A stretch of 64,000 bases of DNA. Source: Aphelocoma coerulescens. Lineage: Eukaryota; Chordata; Aves; Passeriformes; Corvidae. The stretch spans positions 2,678,807 to 2,742,806 of the forward strand of contig NC_091034.1 in assembly GCF_041296385.1 (NCBI RefSeq), written 5' to 3'. A program made the translations under genes and the position numbers. Each line of letters begins with the position of its first letter. The stretch's first letter is position 1. Shown here one piece after another: positions 26,480-37,800 of this stretch. Under the pieces are notes generated by a model, which saw only the letters and a program-made list of their open reading frames with translations, ran no database searches and was not told the origin of the DNA.

Positions 26480-26990
26480 CCCCTTAACCTCTCAATTAGT
26501 TCTTGCCTTCCTGACAAATTCACTCAACACCCTGAGCAATTAGAAGCCAGAAGGCCTCAGCTTTGTCTCAAATGATGAGCCAGATTAATCAGCTCCAGTT
26601 GCACTGAATTACCCAGACAGGGCTCACAGCAACAACTTCCAATTCACCAGCAAAGCAGCCAGCATCCCGCTTTCACCCAGGGTAATCAGCAAGGATGTGA
26701 AAGCCAGATGAATGACTAGGTGAGGGTGGGCTGCCGCCTGTCAGGAGCTGGAATATAAGTCAAAGCACTTTGAAATTAAATCCTCACTTTGACAGGGAAC
26801 TAATGCAGAGATTTTAAAGTAGGTGTAATAAAGTTAGACAGGCATATGTGCAGCCTAGCGCAAGTTGCCGTGCTTTGAATAAGTGTGCCCCAGCTACAGG
26901 AAAATGGAGTTGAAAAGACAAAGGGAATTTTGAATAGCTCCAAACCAGCTTGGCAAGATTTTAGAGATGGTAGCAAGAGGTTTTAGTAAT
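26480..26990. promoter_or_regulatory. candidate proximal enhancer about 1.2 kb upstream of the CpG island
   Basis: AT-richer, CpG-poor block with recurrent ATTAG/TAATC cores: TCTCAATTAGTTC near 26491, GAGCAATTAGAAG near 26534, CCAGATTAATCAGCTCC near 26580 and GGGTAATCAGC near 26680, then TTTGAAATTAAATCC near 26770. Repeated homeodomain-like cores close to a developmental promoter suggest an enhancer. No repeat family is recognised. Evidence is composition and motif density only. Confidence 0.38.
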
Positions 26991-27699
26991 GGACCTAAGT
27001 AACAACATTGTCGGGAGGAGATTTGGTGCACAGTTGTGGCTGCCTGGGATCTTGGATTTCACACCAAGCAGCCAGCTCATGTTGCTCCTGGCTCTAAATT
27101 AAGTCATTTGTGCCCATATGGATAAACAGAGGCATGGTGGATGGAGGAGAGATAGGGATCCCCACCATATCTCTTGGCCTCAGGGTGGGTAAGCCATGCT
27201 GTCAGGAGCTCCTGGAATGTCCCAAGAGTTGACTTTTCCAGAGGTGAGTTTAAGCCTTGATATCTGGTCAAGCATCACCCTCCATCTGCACATTCGAGAG
27301 CCTGCCACCAGCCGTTGTGGCTGGCAGCTCTCCACGGGGCAGCCCTTGCTGAGATGCCAAGGGCGTTTGCAAACTTGTCCCTGTTCTGGCTCCAAATGCT
27401 GTTCTCCTGATAGAACCCCCAGAGAGATACCCCCAGACAGAACCCACCCAGACCCCGCTCCTGAGTTGAGAATTTTCAAATGCACTTTGGCATTTACAGT
27501 GAATCCTCAGAAACTGGTATCTGGGAAAACACTCCCAGTCAAAGGGGTGCTTGTTGAGGAAGGCAGCCTGGGCGATGCCAAGGCTCCTCCCAGCAACAGG
27601 GAAACTCCAGGCAGTGCCAGGACATCTCAGGGCTCTGCTTCTTCACAGGCACCAGGAAATTACCCCAAAAAACATCAAATGCGGAAACCCCCACCCCTT

Positions 27700-28830
27700 C
27701 CCTCTGCGAGGTTCCCCTGTCTCTCCCCGCACCCACCGAACCCACCCGGAGATGCCGCTCGGTGGGTGCGGCAGCAAGGTGGGGGAGCGCCGGCGGATGC
27801 CCCGCGGCCCTCCGCGTCGCCGTAAAAGTTCCCAGTGCCCTCCTTGCGGTCGCAGCCCCCACTGCCCTCCCCGACGCCGGCCCGCCCCGGGGGTGTCCCC
27901 GGCAGCGGGTCCCGCCCAGGGAGCGGCGGAGCCGGGGCGGCCCCATGGGCTGCCTCCGCCCCCGGCCCGCCTCCGGCCCCGCCGCTCCATCCCGGGACGG
28001 CTCGGCCGCCCTGACAGTCGGGCTCAGCGGCCGTCGCGGGAGCATCAACCGGGCAGCGCCCGCCGCTCCTGCCCGCGCCCACCTGCGGCGGCGGCTGCCC
28101 CGGGCGCGGGGCGGCGGGGGCGCTGCCGCCGCTGCCGCCGGCTCCGCGCAGTCTCACCCTGCCTGCCCTCCAGGATGAGCCCGGAGTATTCTCTGCGCTC
28201 CTTGCTGCTCATCATCCTCGCCACCTTCTCGGCCAACGCCAGCAACTGGCTGTGAGTAGCCGCGAGGCGAGAGGGGGAATACGGACACGCCGCCACTTGT
28301 TGGTAGCCCGGGGGGCGCGGAGCAGGTGCCTTGGGTTTGGGTAGCATCGGGGTACGACCCCCCGCAGTGATGCTGCTCTGTCCCCGGCGGGGCATCGGGT
28401 GCCCGTCGCCATCGCGCCGGTCCCTTGTCCCCGCTGAACCTCGCCGCCGTGGCCGCGGGGTTGCAGCCCTCATTCGCAGGCAGGTGGGCGGCAGGGGATG
28501 CCGACTCTCCCCAGCCGCTCAGTGGCGGTGTATTATCGCGGCTGATGGGAATGGGGCTTGTTATCTAGCTCCCGTCCCATTTTTTGTCCTTAAGTTATGA
28601 ATGCGGATCACGCCGAGATCACAGGCGGAGGTCGGGGCATGGGGTCGGAGCGGGGCCTGGGGGTTGGAGAGATGCCGCGCGAGGGCCAGCGGTCCAGGGG
28701 AGGATTTGGCAAAGCTGGGGTGGCCAAACGTGCTGGGCTTGGGGATCTGCAGCGAGCAGGGCTGCCCACGCCTCGGCCCCCCATTCCCGGTAGGAGGACG
28801 GGTGTCGGGGGGCTGTTCCACGCCGCAAAG
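27700..28830. promoter_or_regulatory. WNT4: WNT4 promoter CpG island
   Basis: Very high G+C and abundant CpG run from about 27.7 to 28.8 kb, centred just upstream of and over exon 1. Sp1-type GC boxes are at 27911-27917 (CCCGCCC), 27934-27940 (GGGGCGG), 27957-27963 (CCGCCCC) and 28108-28114 (GGGGCGG). There is no canonical TATA box; a weak TAAAAG lies at 27823. This is the usual CpG-island promoter of a developmental regulator. The transcription start is likely between about 27.85 and 28.1 kb, but this cannot be fixed from sequence. Confidence 0.85.
28175..28251 (+). CDS. WNT4: WNT4 coding exon 1 (signal peptide)
   Basis: Encodes residues 1-25 and two bases of codon 26. The peptide begins [19 protein letters not shown]: a short polar start, a Leu/Ile-rich hydrophobic core and a small-residue cleavage zone (SANA before SNW), as in a secretory signal peptide. 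The exon ends TGGCT before the donor GTGAGT at 28252. Reading straight on gives a TGA, which is intronic. The phase-2 end joins the G that opens exon 2 to complete Leu26. The ATG has A at -3. The same frame stays open far upstream, so the start is chosen by homology, not by an upstream stop. Confidence 0.96.
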
Positions 28831-31800
28831 GAGCCCGATGACATCGGGAACCCGCTGAACAAACACTGAAATAATGTGTAAGGTAAACAGGGACGGAAAT
28901 CGTTCTGGAAAATTCCTACGTGTTTGCCAAGGCGGTGGGACTACCTCTCCTTCCCCCCCTCCCCGGGGCAGAGGGGATGGAGCATGACAGCACTTCCCCA
29001 CCTAACTTTGAACGAAGGCATCGGCTCTTCCTAATGAATCTGTTTTGGTGGGAGATGGTGCTTCCCCTGCTCCCCGTGTTGCCGGCTGACGGGAACTAAT
29101 TAGTTCCCGTGCACGCACCCAGCAGACCCGCTCTCTGGCTGGGAGCATGGGCCGCCTTCATGGATTTCTGTCGGCAGGGGCAGGTACACCACGCAGGATA
29201 GGGAGTTCCCGGGTGTGTCGGCATGAAAGATCCTGAGTGTCTTGTACTTTTCCCAACACAGGTGCTCAGGTGGGCACACATCACCGGTGCAAGGAGTCCT
29301 CTCTGCATCCGGATATGGCTCCTGCCTTTAGATTTTGAGTCGCTGGAGGCTGTGGGATGTAGGTGGGTTTTGGAGGATGCTCCTCAATGCCTGGGGAAAG
29401 CGGCAGGTCAGCGGCACTCTGAGTGTCCTGCCTGTGGGAAAAGGTGGCTGCCTGGGATGCGTTAGTGCTTAGTCCTTCTCCCCTCCTCCTTTGCCAGATG
29501 GAGAGACTTGCGTGCCACACGTCTCCAGCAACTGGTGGGTGGATCATAGCAGCTATCAAGGTGGTCTTTTTAACTGTCATGCTTCTGGTGAAGGTATATT
29601 GGGAACTGTGGGAGTGTTTTTCCCGCAGGAAGAAAGTCCTGCTGAGGAAGCTCTGTGAGATGATGGCAGATCTCTGGAGCGGAGCAGCTTCGGCTGCCCT
29701 GGGACGGGCACGGGGGAAAGTAGGGATTTCATGAGTGAGGTCAGCAAGCTGCCCCGCACGGATGCGCAGAGGTGGGACTCCCCTCGGTCCCCGGCGCCGC
29801 ACGCAGCTGGGATAGGATTTGGGAGGCGACGCGGAGGGGTGATTCGCCGCAATAGTCGGGGAGGGCTGTGTGCAGCCGTCCGTGCTGGCAGAGCAAGGGT
29901 GGGCGCGGGGGGCTCGGCAGCAGAGAGCGGAGGGCTCATTCCTGCCAACAGGGGAGGAAAAGCAGATACATTTCAGTGCGTTTGAAAGGAAGGGGGTCAG
30001 CTTTTTTTGATGTTGCAAATGTATCATGATAAAAGGATCGTCCTCCGCTCAGTGCTTTTTATTCTTTGCCTTTAGGATTAAGACAATTCCCATTGTTTAT
30101 CTTCTCACATCAGAAACAAAGGCTGCCGGAGGCAATAAACAGAGTGAGAAGGATCCCAGGAGTTATCAGATATTCGAGGAATGAGTGTACCCCGTATGTC
30201 TTCACGTGTGTGGGCTCGGCATGCTCGGCGTTATCCCAGGGCACTGCCAGCTTGCGCCCAGCACACGGGACGGATCCAGCCTCGCCAGGCACACAGTTCT
30301 GCACAGAGGTGTGTGCACTGAATGGCAGCGCACGGTGGAGTTTGCTTTTCCAGAAACCTGCTGGATTAGTGATTAAGCTCAGTTGTGAGCTTTTTTTTTT
30401 TTTCCCTAAAGCTTCTTTCAACCTGTACAGACTCGCATTCCCCCAGTGCTTTGGAGAGATGCCGCTTGCAACACTTGAGCTAAGTGTTTCTGTAAGCCTG
30501 GCTCTGTGGGAGAAGCACTCATTTTGGCCATGCAATGGTGTCTGCTGAGCTGCCCCATCCAGTATAAAAAGGAGATGGTGTAGGGATCTCTCAAAGGGAT
30601 CACTCTGCTACAGTGGCCACTGGAAGGGATTTCCCAAATCTTTTCATTAAACAAACCAAGCTGCTTTCTCCCTGGTTAGGAAGCAAACCTCAGGTGCGTT
30701 TTCTCAGTGTCTTGATTGTGGGGAGTTGCTGCTTGGCTTGCTGCCTATCCAGAAAGCCTCTGTTCTCCAAATCTGAAGAGATGCTCTGTTCCCACTTCTT
30801 GTGAAAGCCTCAGGCTTGCTCTTCCTTCTGCATTTGGAGGCTCAGATTTGCCTCCTGCCTCTTCAGGCACAGATTTGTAAATTAAATAAAGGGCCGTAGA
30901 CAGAGCCTTTTACATCTCTCTGGCTGTGCACAGGAAGGTCTCTCTGGCTGTGCACAGGAAGGTCCCTCTGGCTTCTACTTTATCCCTGAAGGAGCCCAGG
31001 GACATGCTTTATACAGGGGAAGCAGATGAGTTACTTTTCAAAGTAACTTGTACTTTGTAGCCTCTTGAACCCACATGTGCAGTGATGTGGTTGAATTTGG
31101 AAGCAAGGCCTCTTCTGCTCCTGAACCATCCTGATGCTGAGGGTGTTTCATAGAAAGTTCTAGCCAAACAAGCATCATTCCACAGCTGGAACAGGAGTGC
31201 CAGGCTCTGGTTTCAGTCCAGTTGTTTAGTTAGTTATTCATTTATTTACCTATTTTGGAGAGAAGGAGGTCCATATGAATACATGAACTAGAGAATGTGC
31301 AAAGTGGGTTGTGGATGTAAGTATCCACTAACTGCGTGAGGCACTGGGGCCCACTGCCTTGCTCTCTTAGCTGTTCAGAGGGTTTGAATGATGAGAGAAC
31401 AGAAACAGGAAACATCAGATACAACAGGGCAGGGTCCTTTAGGGGTGAGACCCCTGGTTATCAAACTATCTGAGAATCATTACAGCCTCTCTCCATTTTC
31501 TTGCAGCTAAAACTGGCTCTGGAGGAGGCTCCCCATATGGTCTGAGATGTGGTTATGCCATTGCAGAGCATGGTGTACCACCAGCAACTCTGTCTATCCA
31601 TTCTTTACAGCGATTTTACATTTCCATCTGTGCTTGGGACTTGGCTTAAAGGGCCAGGAGCACAGATGGGCTTTTAAAACCTTAAAAAAAATTAATTTAA
31701 GTGCTCTGGGAAAGCTTGAAGACATTGTGAGGGTCCTAGCGAGCCTGGCTAAGCAACTGCTCTCTAACCACTTTCGAGGGCTGGTGAGGAAGGGATAAAA

Positions 31801-34800
31801 GGAGTTTGGAGTTCCCTGGCCTCCTTTCATCTGAACATCACAAGGTGCTTTGCAAACAGGGGCCCAAATTCTTTGTGCCCATCTCTGCCAGCTTAGGAGT
31901 GAGGATGTTGCAAGAGCAGGCAGAATGCTCATTTTGTTTGGGTCATTATGCAGTGCAGAGGATTTGAGAGGAAGCATGCCTGGGTCCTGCATTTGCATCC
32001 TTCTGGTTTTAAACCAGGCTTTATTTTTTTAAGGTGAGTCTCCACAGCTTTGATAGTGGGGAGAGATCACTTCACCTGGAGCCTGGCTTGGTTTAATTTT
32101 GTACAAGATTCTTTGCATGGTCATTGCAATGCTCCAGTCTTCCACCTGGTGAGGAACTGGTCCAGCGTTTTCCCATCAGGTGCCATGCTGCCATGGCACA
32201 GATTTGGCAGGTGCAGCTGACTCTAATGCAGAGTTGTTCCTGCCAAGCTCCACTCCCCTCTCCATGCTCCTGGTTTTTGCTGTGAGGACAGTGTCAGGAA
32301 GGTTCCCCAGTCACATCTGTCCCAGCAGCCAGGGTGGTGGGTTGCACCATTTGGGTTTGATGAGGAATTTCCTTACTTTAAGGGATGCTGTGGGTTGGAC
32401 AAGTGGCTCTCCACTTCTGGGATGTTCAGGGCTCCCTTGCATTGCTCTGGGGATCCTGTCAGATAACAAGGTTGGTGCATGAACCCATGGTACCCATTCC
32501 CAAGGCTGTGGGGTGGGAAATTGAAACTGCTGTAAATGTATTTTAATTTTTATTTATTTGTAAATCTTGCCACTTCTGACAAAACCAGCTAATTTTAACT
32601 CAGAAATGAACACAGGCTGGCTGTGGGTTGCACTCTGCAGATTGCACTCAGGTCCTGGCACTGGACTTCCAAACAAGTTTGGCTTGTCTCTGAGCAATGG
32701 TCTTGTCTGGCAGACATCCATCAGGGCTGTGTTTTCCAGGGTGTTAGGAGGGCCCCGTGCTCTCTGACTCCTCAGTGGTGATGGGCATTTCTGTCCTTTC
32801 CTAAGAAAGCCTCAAATAAAGTTACACCGCAGTTGTTCACTGCAGAACCTAACTCTAGGGAGGATGGACAAGAGGGAGATAAAACCACTCTGCTTCCCAG
32901 GCTGTGAAGAACTGGATGAGCTCCAAATATGAGCAACAGCAAGAGGCAGGTTTCTTTTTTGCAGTGCCTTGATGTGACTCCATGAATCAGAACTGGACTT
33001 TTGCACTGATGCAAAAAAGTGTTTATGTGACTCTGCTGAGAGCTACCGTCCACTTGATTAATTAATTCATCCTTGTAGATGTAGAGAAATGCATTACAGC
33101 CACTTTCTTAAAATGATTAAATTGCTGAGCAGTCCTGGAGGTTAACAGTTTCTACGAGATTCTTCTGTATTTCCTTACAAGTGCAACAACACTAGCTCTT
33201 ACAATAGCTGGTGATTTTTTCTTAAAGGTTGAAAGCCTTGTGAATCCACAAAACTTTCAGTCATCCAAGGCTGCTTGAATGTCAGACTCTGCTCTGGATA
33301 CTCAGTGCAGGTAACCTCTGCCTTGCCCACCCCAGGGTGTCTGTCGCAACACCTGTGGGTGACAGCATCCTCCAGGCTCTCTTGGAGCTGCTGCCATGGG
33401 CTGTTGCACTTCACAGCCAGGAAGGTGCTGTGCAGGATCTGACTGGCTCAGCAGAACTGGAGCCAGTATTGTGCTTTCATGAAATTACCTGGCGGAAAGT
33501 AATCAGTTGAGTCTCTTGGCCAATGTTGGGTGAGATCAAACTAATCCTGTAGAAGGATTTTTTTTGCCACGTATTTGCAAATTCTGATCAAAACTTAAAA
33601 CTCATCAGATTTTCTGCAACCAAGTCTAGCCTGAAGCACTGCAGGAGTTGGCCTGCACTTGCCTCCTCTTGCAACAAGGCCTTGGTGTTGTACCTGAGTC
33701 CAGGAGTAGCTTCTATTGGCTTGTAAAGGAAGTAAAGGAAATTTCCTACACATTCAAAGCAGATTTCCAAAATGGATGCTGTTCAGGCTCTTCCCAGCTT
33801 CCATCCTGCTCATCCCCATTACAAAGTGGAGATTTTGCCCCCACATGCTCAGAAAACCAAAAAGCAGCACTGGCTCAGCACCAGCAGCTGGCCATCTCAC
33901 TGTCCCCAAATACTTGTAATGGGGGAGGCAAGCCACCACCAGTGGCTGGGGCATGGGTGTTTGCTGGGTGCACATGGTGTTAGGTGCAGGGTCCAAGGGA
34001 TGGGGAACAGGATTGGAGGTGTAGGCTCCCCCTCGAGCTGAGGGGGTAGAAGTGTAAGGCATAGCAATGCCTCCTCCTGGGTGACTCTTTTGGCAGCTGT
34101 TAATTGGAGATGAAAAGTAGGTGTGAAAAGCAGGTTTCAGCAAAGAGACGGTGCTCTAACTGTGACAGGAAGGACTGAGGCAGACAGCTGTATTTCTTCC
34201 AAGAAAGAGATCAGACAGGTTCTCAGATGATGACTTTGTAAATCATAGTTTACACTTAGAAAGGCAGGATGTCTAATCCCAGGAGGGAGATGCTCGGTCC
34301 CTGGGAGGGCCAAGTCCTGCTACAGAGCCAGCAGCTGGACAAGAGCAACCTTGCAGGTCTCCCACAAATCCTGACAGGAACATGCCCAAGCTGACAGACT
34401 TGAAGAACCATGGATGTGGTGGGCCCAACCAGCCTGGTGCTGTTGGCACAGGGAGAGTGGCACTAAGCCTAATATGGGACACTATGAGAAATCTTGGGAG
34501 CTCTCTGGCCTGCCTGGAGCATCATCTGACATGCCAGCCTGAGGCATCTTTCCATGGCTTCACTCACCCTGCTTGGTAAGGGAAAGCAACAAGGCAAAGA
34601 TAAAATACTTCTCCATATCTGCAGGATGGCTCCTTGGAAGGAGCCGTAACTCTGATCAGTACCTCTCCCTGCATGCATCTATCTAGCTATGCAGACAGAT
34701 GCATGCAGGGATGCATGGGGTTTTTCCATGAGTTTTTCACATTATAAACAAGCCTTTAGTTCTTCCCCAGAAGAAACTTGCCTGCACAAACAATCCTTAG

Positions 34801-37800
34801 GACAATCTCGAGTCACTGCTGACTGTCCCTGCAGCCTCAGTAAGCATGGAGATATGCTTGCTGACCCCTCCACAATCTGGGGGGTGTTTGCTGCCTTTCA
34901 GACAGGAGCAGAGCTGAATCATCTTCACAGTTTAAGGCTTGGACAAGCCTTTTGTGGCCTTGGCCACTCAACCCTGGGGGCAGGTTGAATATTTTCTGAG
35001 CAGTGTGAAGCTTGTGAGCCTAGTTTCAGAACATCTATTGAGTGTTATCAGGGATGCCATTGGCCTGGATCTGAAAGTTCTCATCTTCAGGAAAATATTC
35101 CTGAAATGAGACAATACAAAGAGTTCTCACACTTGAAACTCATTTGCTTGAATAAAATAAACACCAGAGATCTCTGCTTTCTACAAGGCATCTGCTGCCC
35201 ACCTCAATTGAGTATTTGTCAATGACTGAAATTTCCACACCTTTCCATAGCAGAGAATCTCTCCTCCCAGTTCAATCTGCCAGCCGCTGTGACTCTTTCA
35301 ATGTCTCCTTGTCATTTCACCCATTATTCTTCCTCCTGAAAGTATTATCATAATTTTTATTTAAGCAGGGCTTTCTGACATCCCCCACCTTTCCAAAGCT
35401 CCCTGGATTTGAGATTTACTTATTTTCCATCTTGCAGAGTGAATCAGCTGCAGCTGCTTAAATTATGGGACTTCAATCCTGATCTCAATACTGTGGATGG
35501 GAAAAAAGGAAGGGCTTTCTGTCAGTTTTCTCTTAAAGTTTTCTCTTAAATCAATGACTCTTAAGAGGGAGGCTGTTCTGCAAGCGACTTGCCTGGATTT
35601 AAAGGCAGGAGAAAAGAAACATACAAGGCCATGATGAAGCAAGAAGACAGAACTTGAAAAGAGGGTGTGGGCAGCAGCTCTCCTCTTGAAACATTCTTTG
35701 CCCAGTCTTGGAAAAGGAAGAAAATACACCATTATTTGGGCTTTTTTTCCACAAGCAGGGCTGTTTTGAGGCTGCATGTGAGACTTAAATTATAATCTAG
35801 AGCTCTGCATAGCAATCGAGATGTGATATCACAATGGAGATCTGCATGGAGACTTGGCAGAGGGCAGGAGCTGTTTGTTGCATTCCTCCTGCTGTGCCTG
35901 TCTAGCTTTCTGTGCAGGTAGACAAAGGCTTTGGCTGTGGATTCTACCACTTCAGCCCAGGAAAACAAAGTTTGGATGAAGTTCTTGTTAAGGACCAAGC
36001 AAAGCACTAGAGCCAGGTTTCCATGGGGACCGTGGGATGCTGCAGATGGGTTTGGTTCCTGACAGCCCTGGTGCTCCACAGCCCTGAGAAACATGAGATG
36101 GAAGCATCTCCGAGTGCTGATGAGGGCAGAGCATGTTTCCCAGCTCTTACCTCACTCTTCATCTGCCCCAGAGAGGGGAAGGGGATAAGATGTTCCTACC
36201 TGGTGCTCCTGAATGTGGTGTGATGAGATGCCATGTGAGAGCCTCAAAGCTGAGGTCCTTCAGCAAAGGTCCTTCCTTAAATCCTTGCCTCAACCTCTGG
36301 ATCCATCCTGAACGAGGGATCAGGATGGGAGCTTCCTCCCCCATCGAAAACCATGTCTTTTGGAAAGCAGAGATGGTTCTCCTGGACCGGTAACAAACTG
36401 GTAGCATGATGGGGCCACAGCATTTTAGGCACAGTTGCCTCCATCTCCACAGAGGGGCTGCCAAACATAGGCTGAGGAGGAGTGATGGGACACAGGACCT
36501 GTCAAGGGGGAGAGAGGCCAGAGCACTGTTCTGGATAGTTTCATCTTACTTGTCTGCCTTGCAAAACGAATTACCAGACCTGTTCTTGGAGAGCTGTACC
36601 TATTTTTGAAGCATCCTTGGCCTTTGTTTTATCATCCCAAACACCATCAAATGTGAGTTGGGAAAGCACCTTATCAGGGCATCTCCTTGGAAAAGCTTGA
36701 AAGGCTCTTGTCACACTTTCCTTTATGCGTGCTTTGTATTTATTACTCCATATTGCCCAGAGAATCTCAAGCTGGGAAATATGTAAGAAAAGAAGATGAT
36801 GCCCCATGATGCCCCATCCTGAGCAGAGCTGATACTAATGTGGCTCCTACACCTATGTCACAGAACTCTTCTGCCTGTGTCTGCACTCAAAGCAGGCACT
36901 GACTCATCTGTAGGACCAGTCTCACAGCTTTGAAGGAGATGCTTCCCTGGCATGATAAATGCTGCTGGAGTTGCTGGCAGAGGGGGAAGCCAAATCAGCA
37001 CAAGGGGTTAGTACTGGGGGTAGATTCTGATTTTGTTGGCTTCCAGGCTCAAAGCTGATCTATAACCCACATTGTCTTGGGCTGGATCTTACCACTCTGC
37101 TGCATCATCTTTCCCATGCCCAAGCTGGAATGATGGCTGGACCTGGGAGGAGACAGCTGTTACAGGCACTCTGTGTGTGCTCAGCATTCAACATCCTCAA
37201 AGCTCCTGGAGGTGGTTTGGTGCCTTTCACCCCACATCGGCCAAGTGCAGCAAGCAGTTGTTGCACTCCATGTCTGGGATGGCAGCACAGGGTCAGGGAC
37301 ACCCATTGCATGGTGTGGGGGCCAGCAGAAAGGTGACAGTCTTGAGTTTGGCCATGGTTTTTCAAGCCACCCATGTGCATCAGGTCCTGTCCTCTGCAAA
37401 CAGGGCTGTCCCCTTAGAGGAACAGGATGCCTTGGGCAAAGATGGTTTGCTGGTATAAAGACTCTAACAGCACTTGGCTCTGAAACCCCAGCAGCCTGCT
37501 GCTTCCCACTGTTGGAGAAGCTTTGCCTCCATGATCACACACAGGGAAAACTGAATACTTTTGATATCTCACCATGCAGATTCCCCATGAACTCCATGAG
37601 CCAAGACAGCTTTCTCCCTGGCTCCCATGGCCCCCCAGTTGTGAGCATGAAACCAAGCTGCTGAATAATTCTGCTGATGCACAGAAGAGAAAATCCTGTT
37701 CTCTCCTCCTGGGGCAGACTGGCAAGGTTAATGGGAGGAAGAGGCTGTGACAACCTATTTTGTGGCTGAAGTCAGCAGATGTGGCTCCTGGGACACATGG

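Larger units (their letters stand above)
1..27700. other. upstream non-coding flank of WNT4
   Basis: No exon of a recognisable protein is visible on either strand; reading frames here are short, often open on both strands at once, and resemble no family I know. In vertebrate synteny the next gene on this side is ZBTB40, and none of its zinc-finger or BTB sequence is seen. The stretch is mostly unique, moderately GC-rich sequence with embedded AT-rich blocks, small microsatellites, hairpins and a single CR1 fragment, described separately. Its transposon poverty and TAAT-rich blocks fit a regulatory domain of a developmental gene, which is inference. Confidence 0.75.

Noticed and set aside
28252..28257. 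Apparent premature TGA after the WNT4 signal peptide
   Set aside because: It is the intron 1 donor GTGAGT read through; the exon ends at 28251 and joins 39305 in phase.
29281..30027. 248-codon minus-strand open frame in intron 1
   Set aside because: It runs across the GC-rich patch where stops are rare; its residue composition is unlike a folded protein and no family is recognised.
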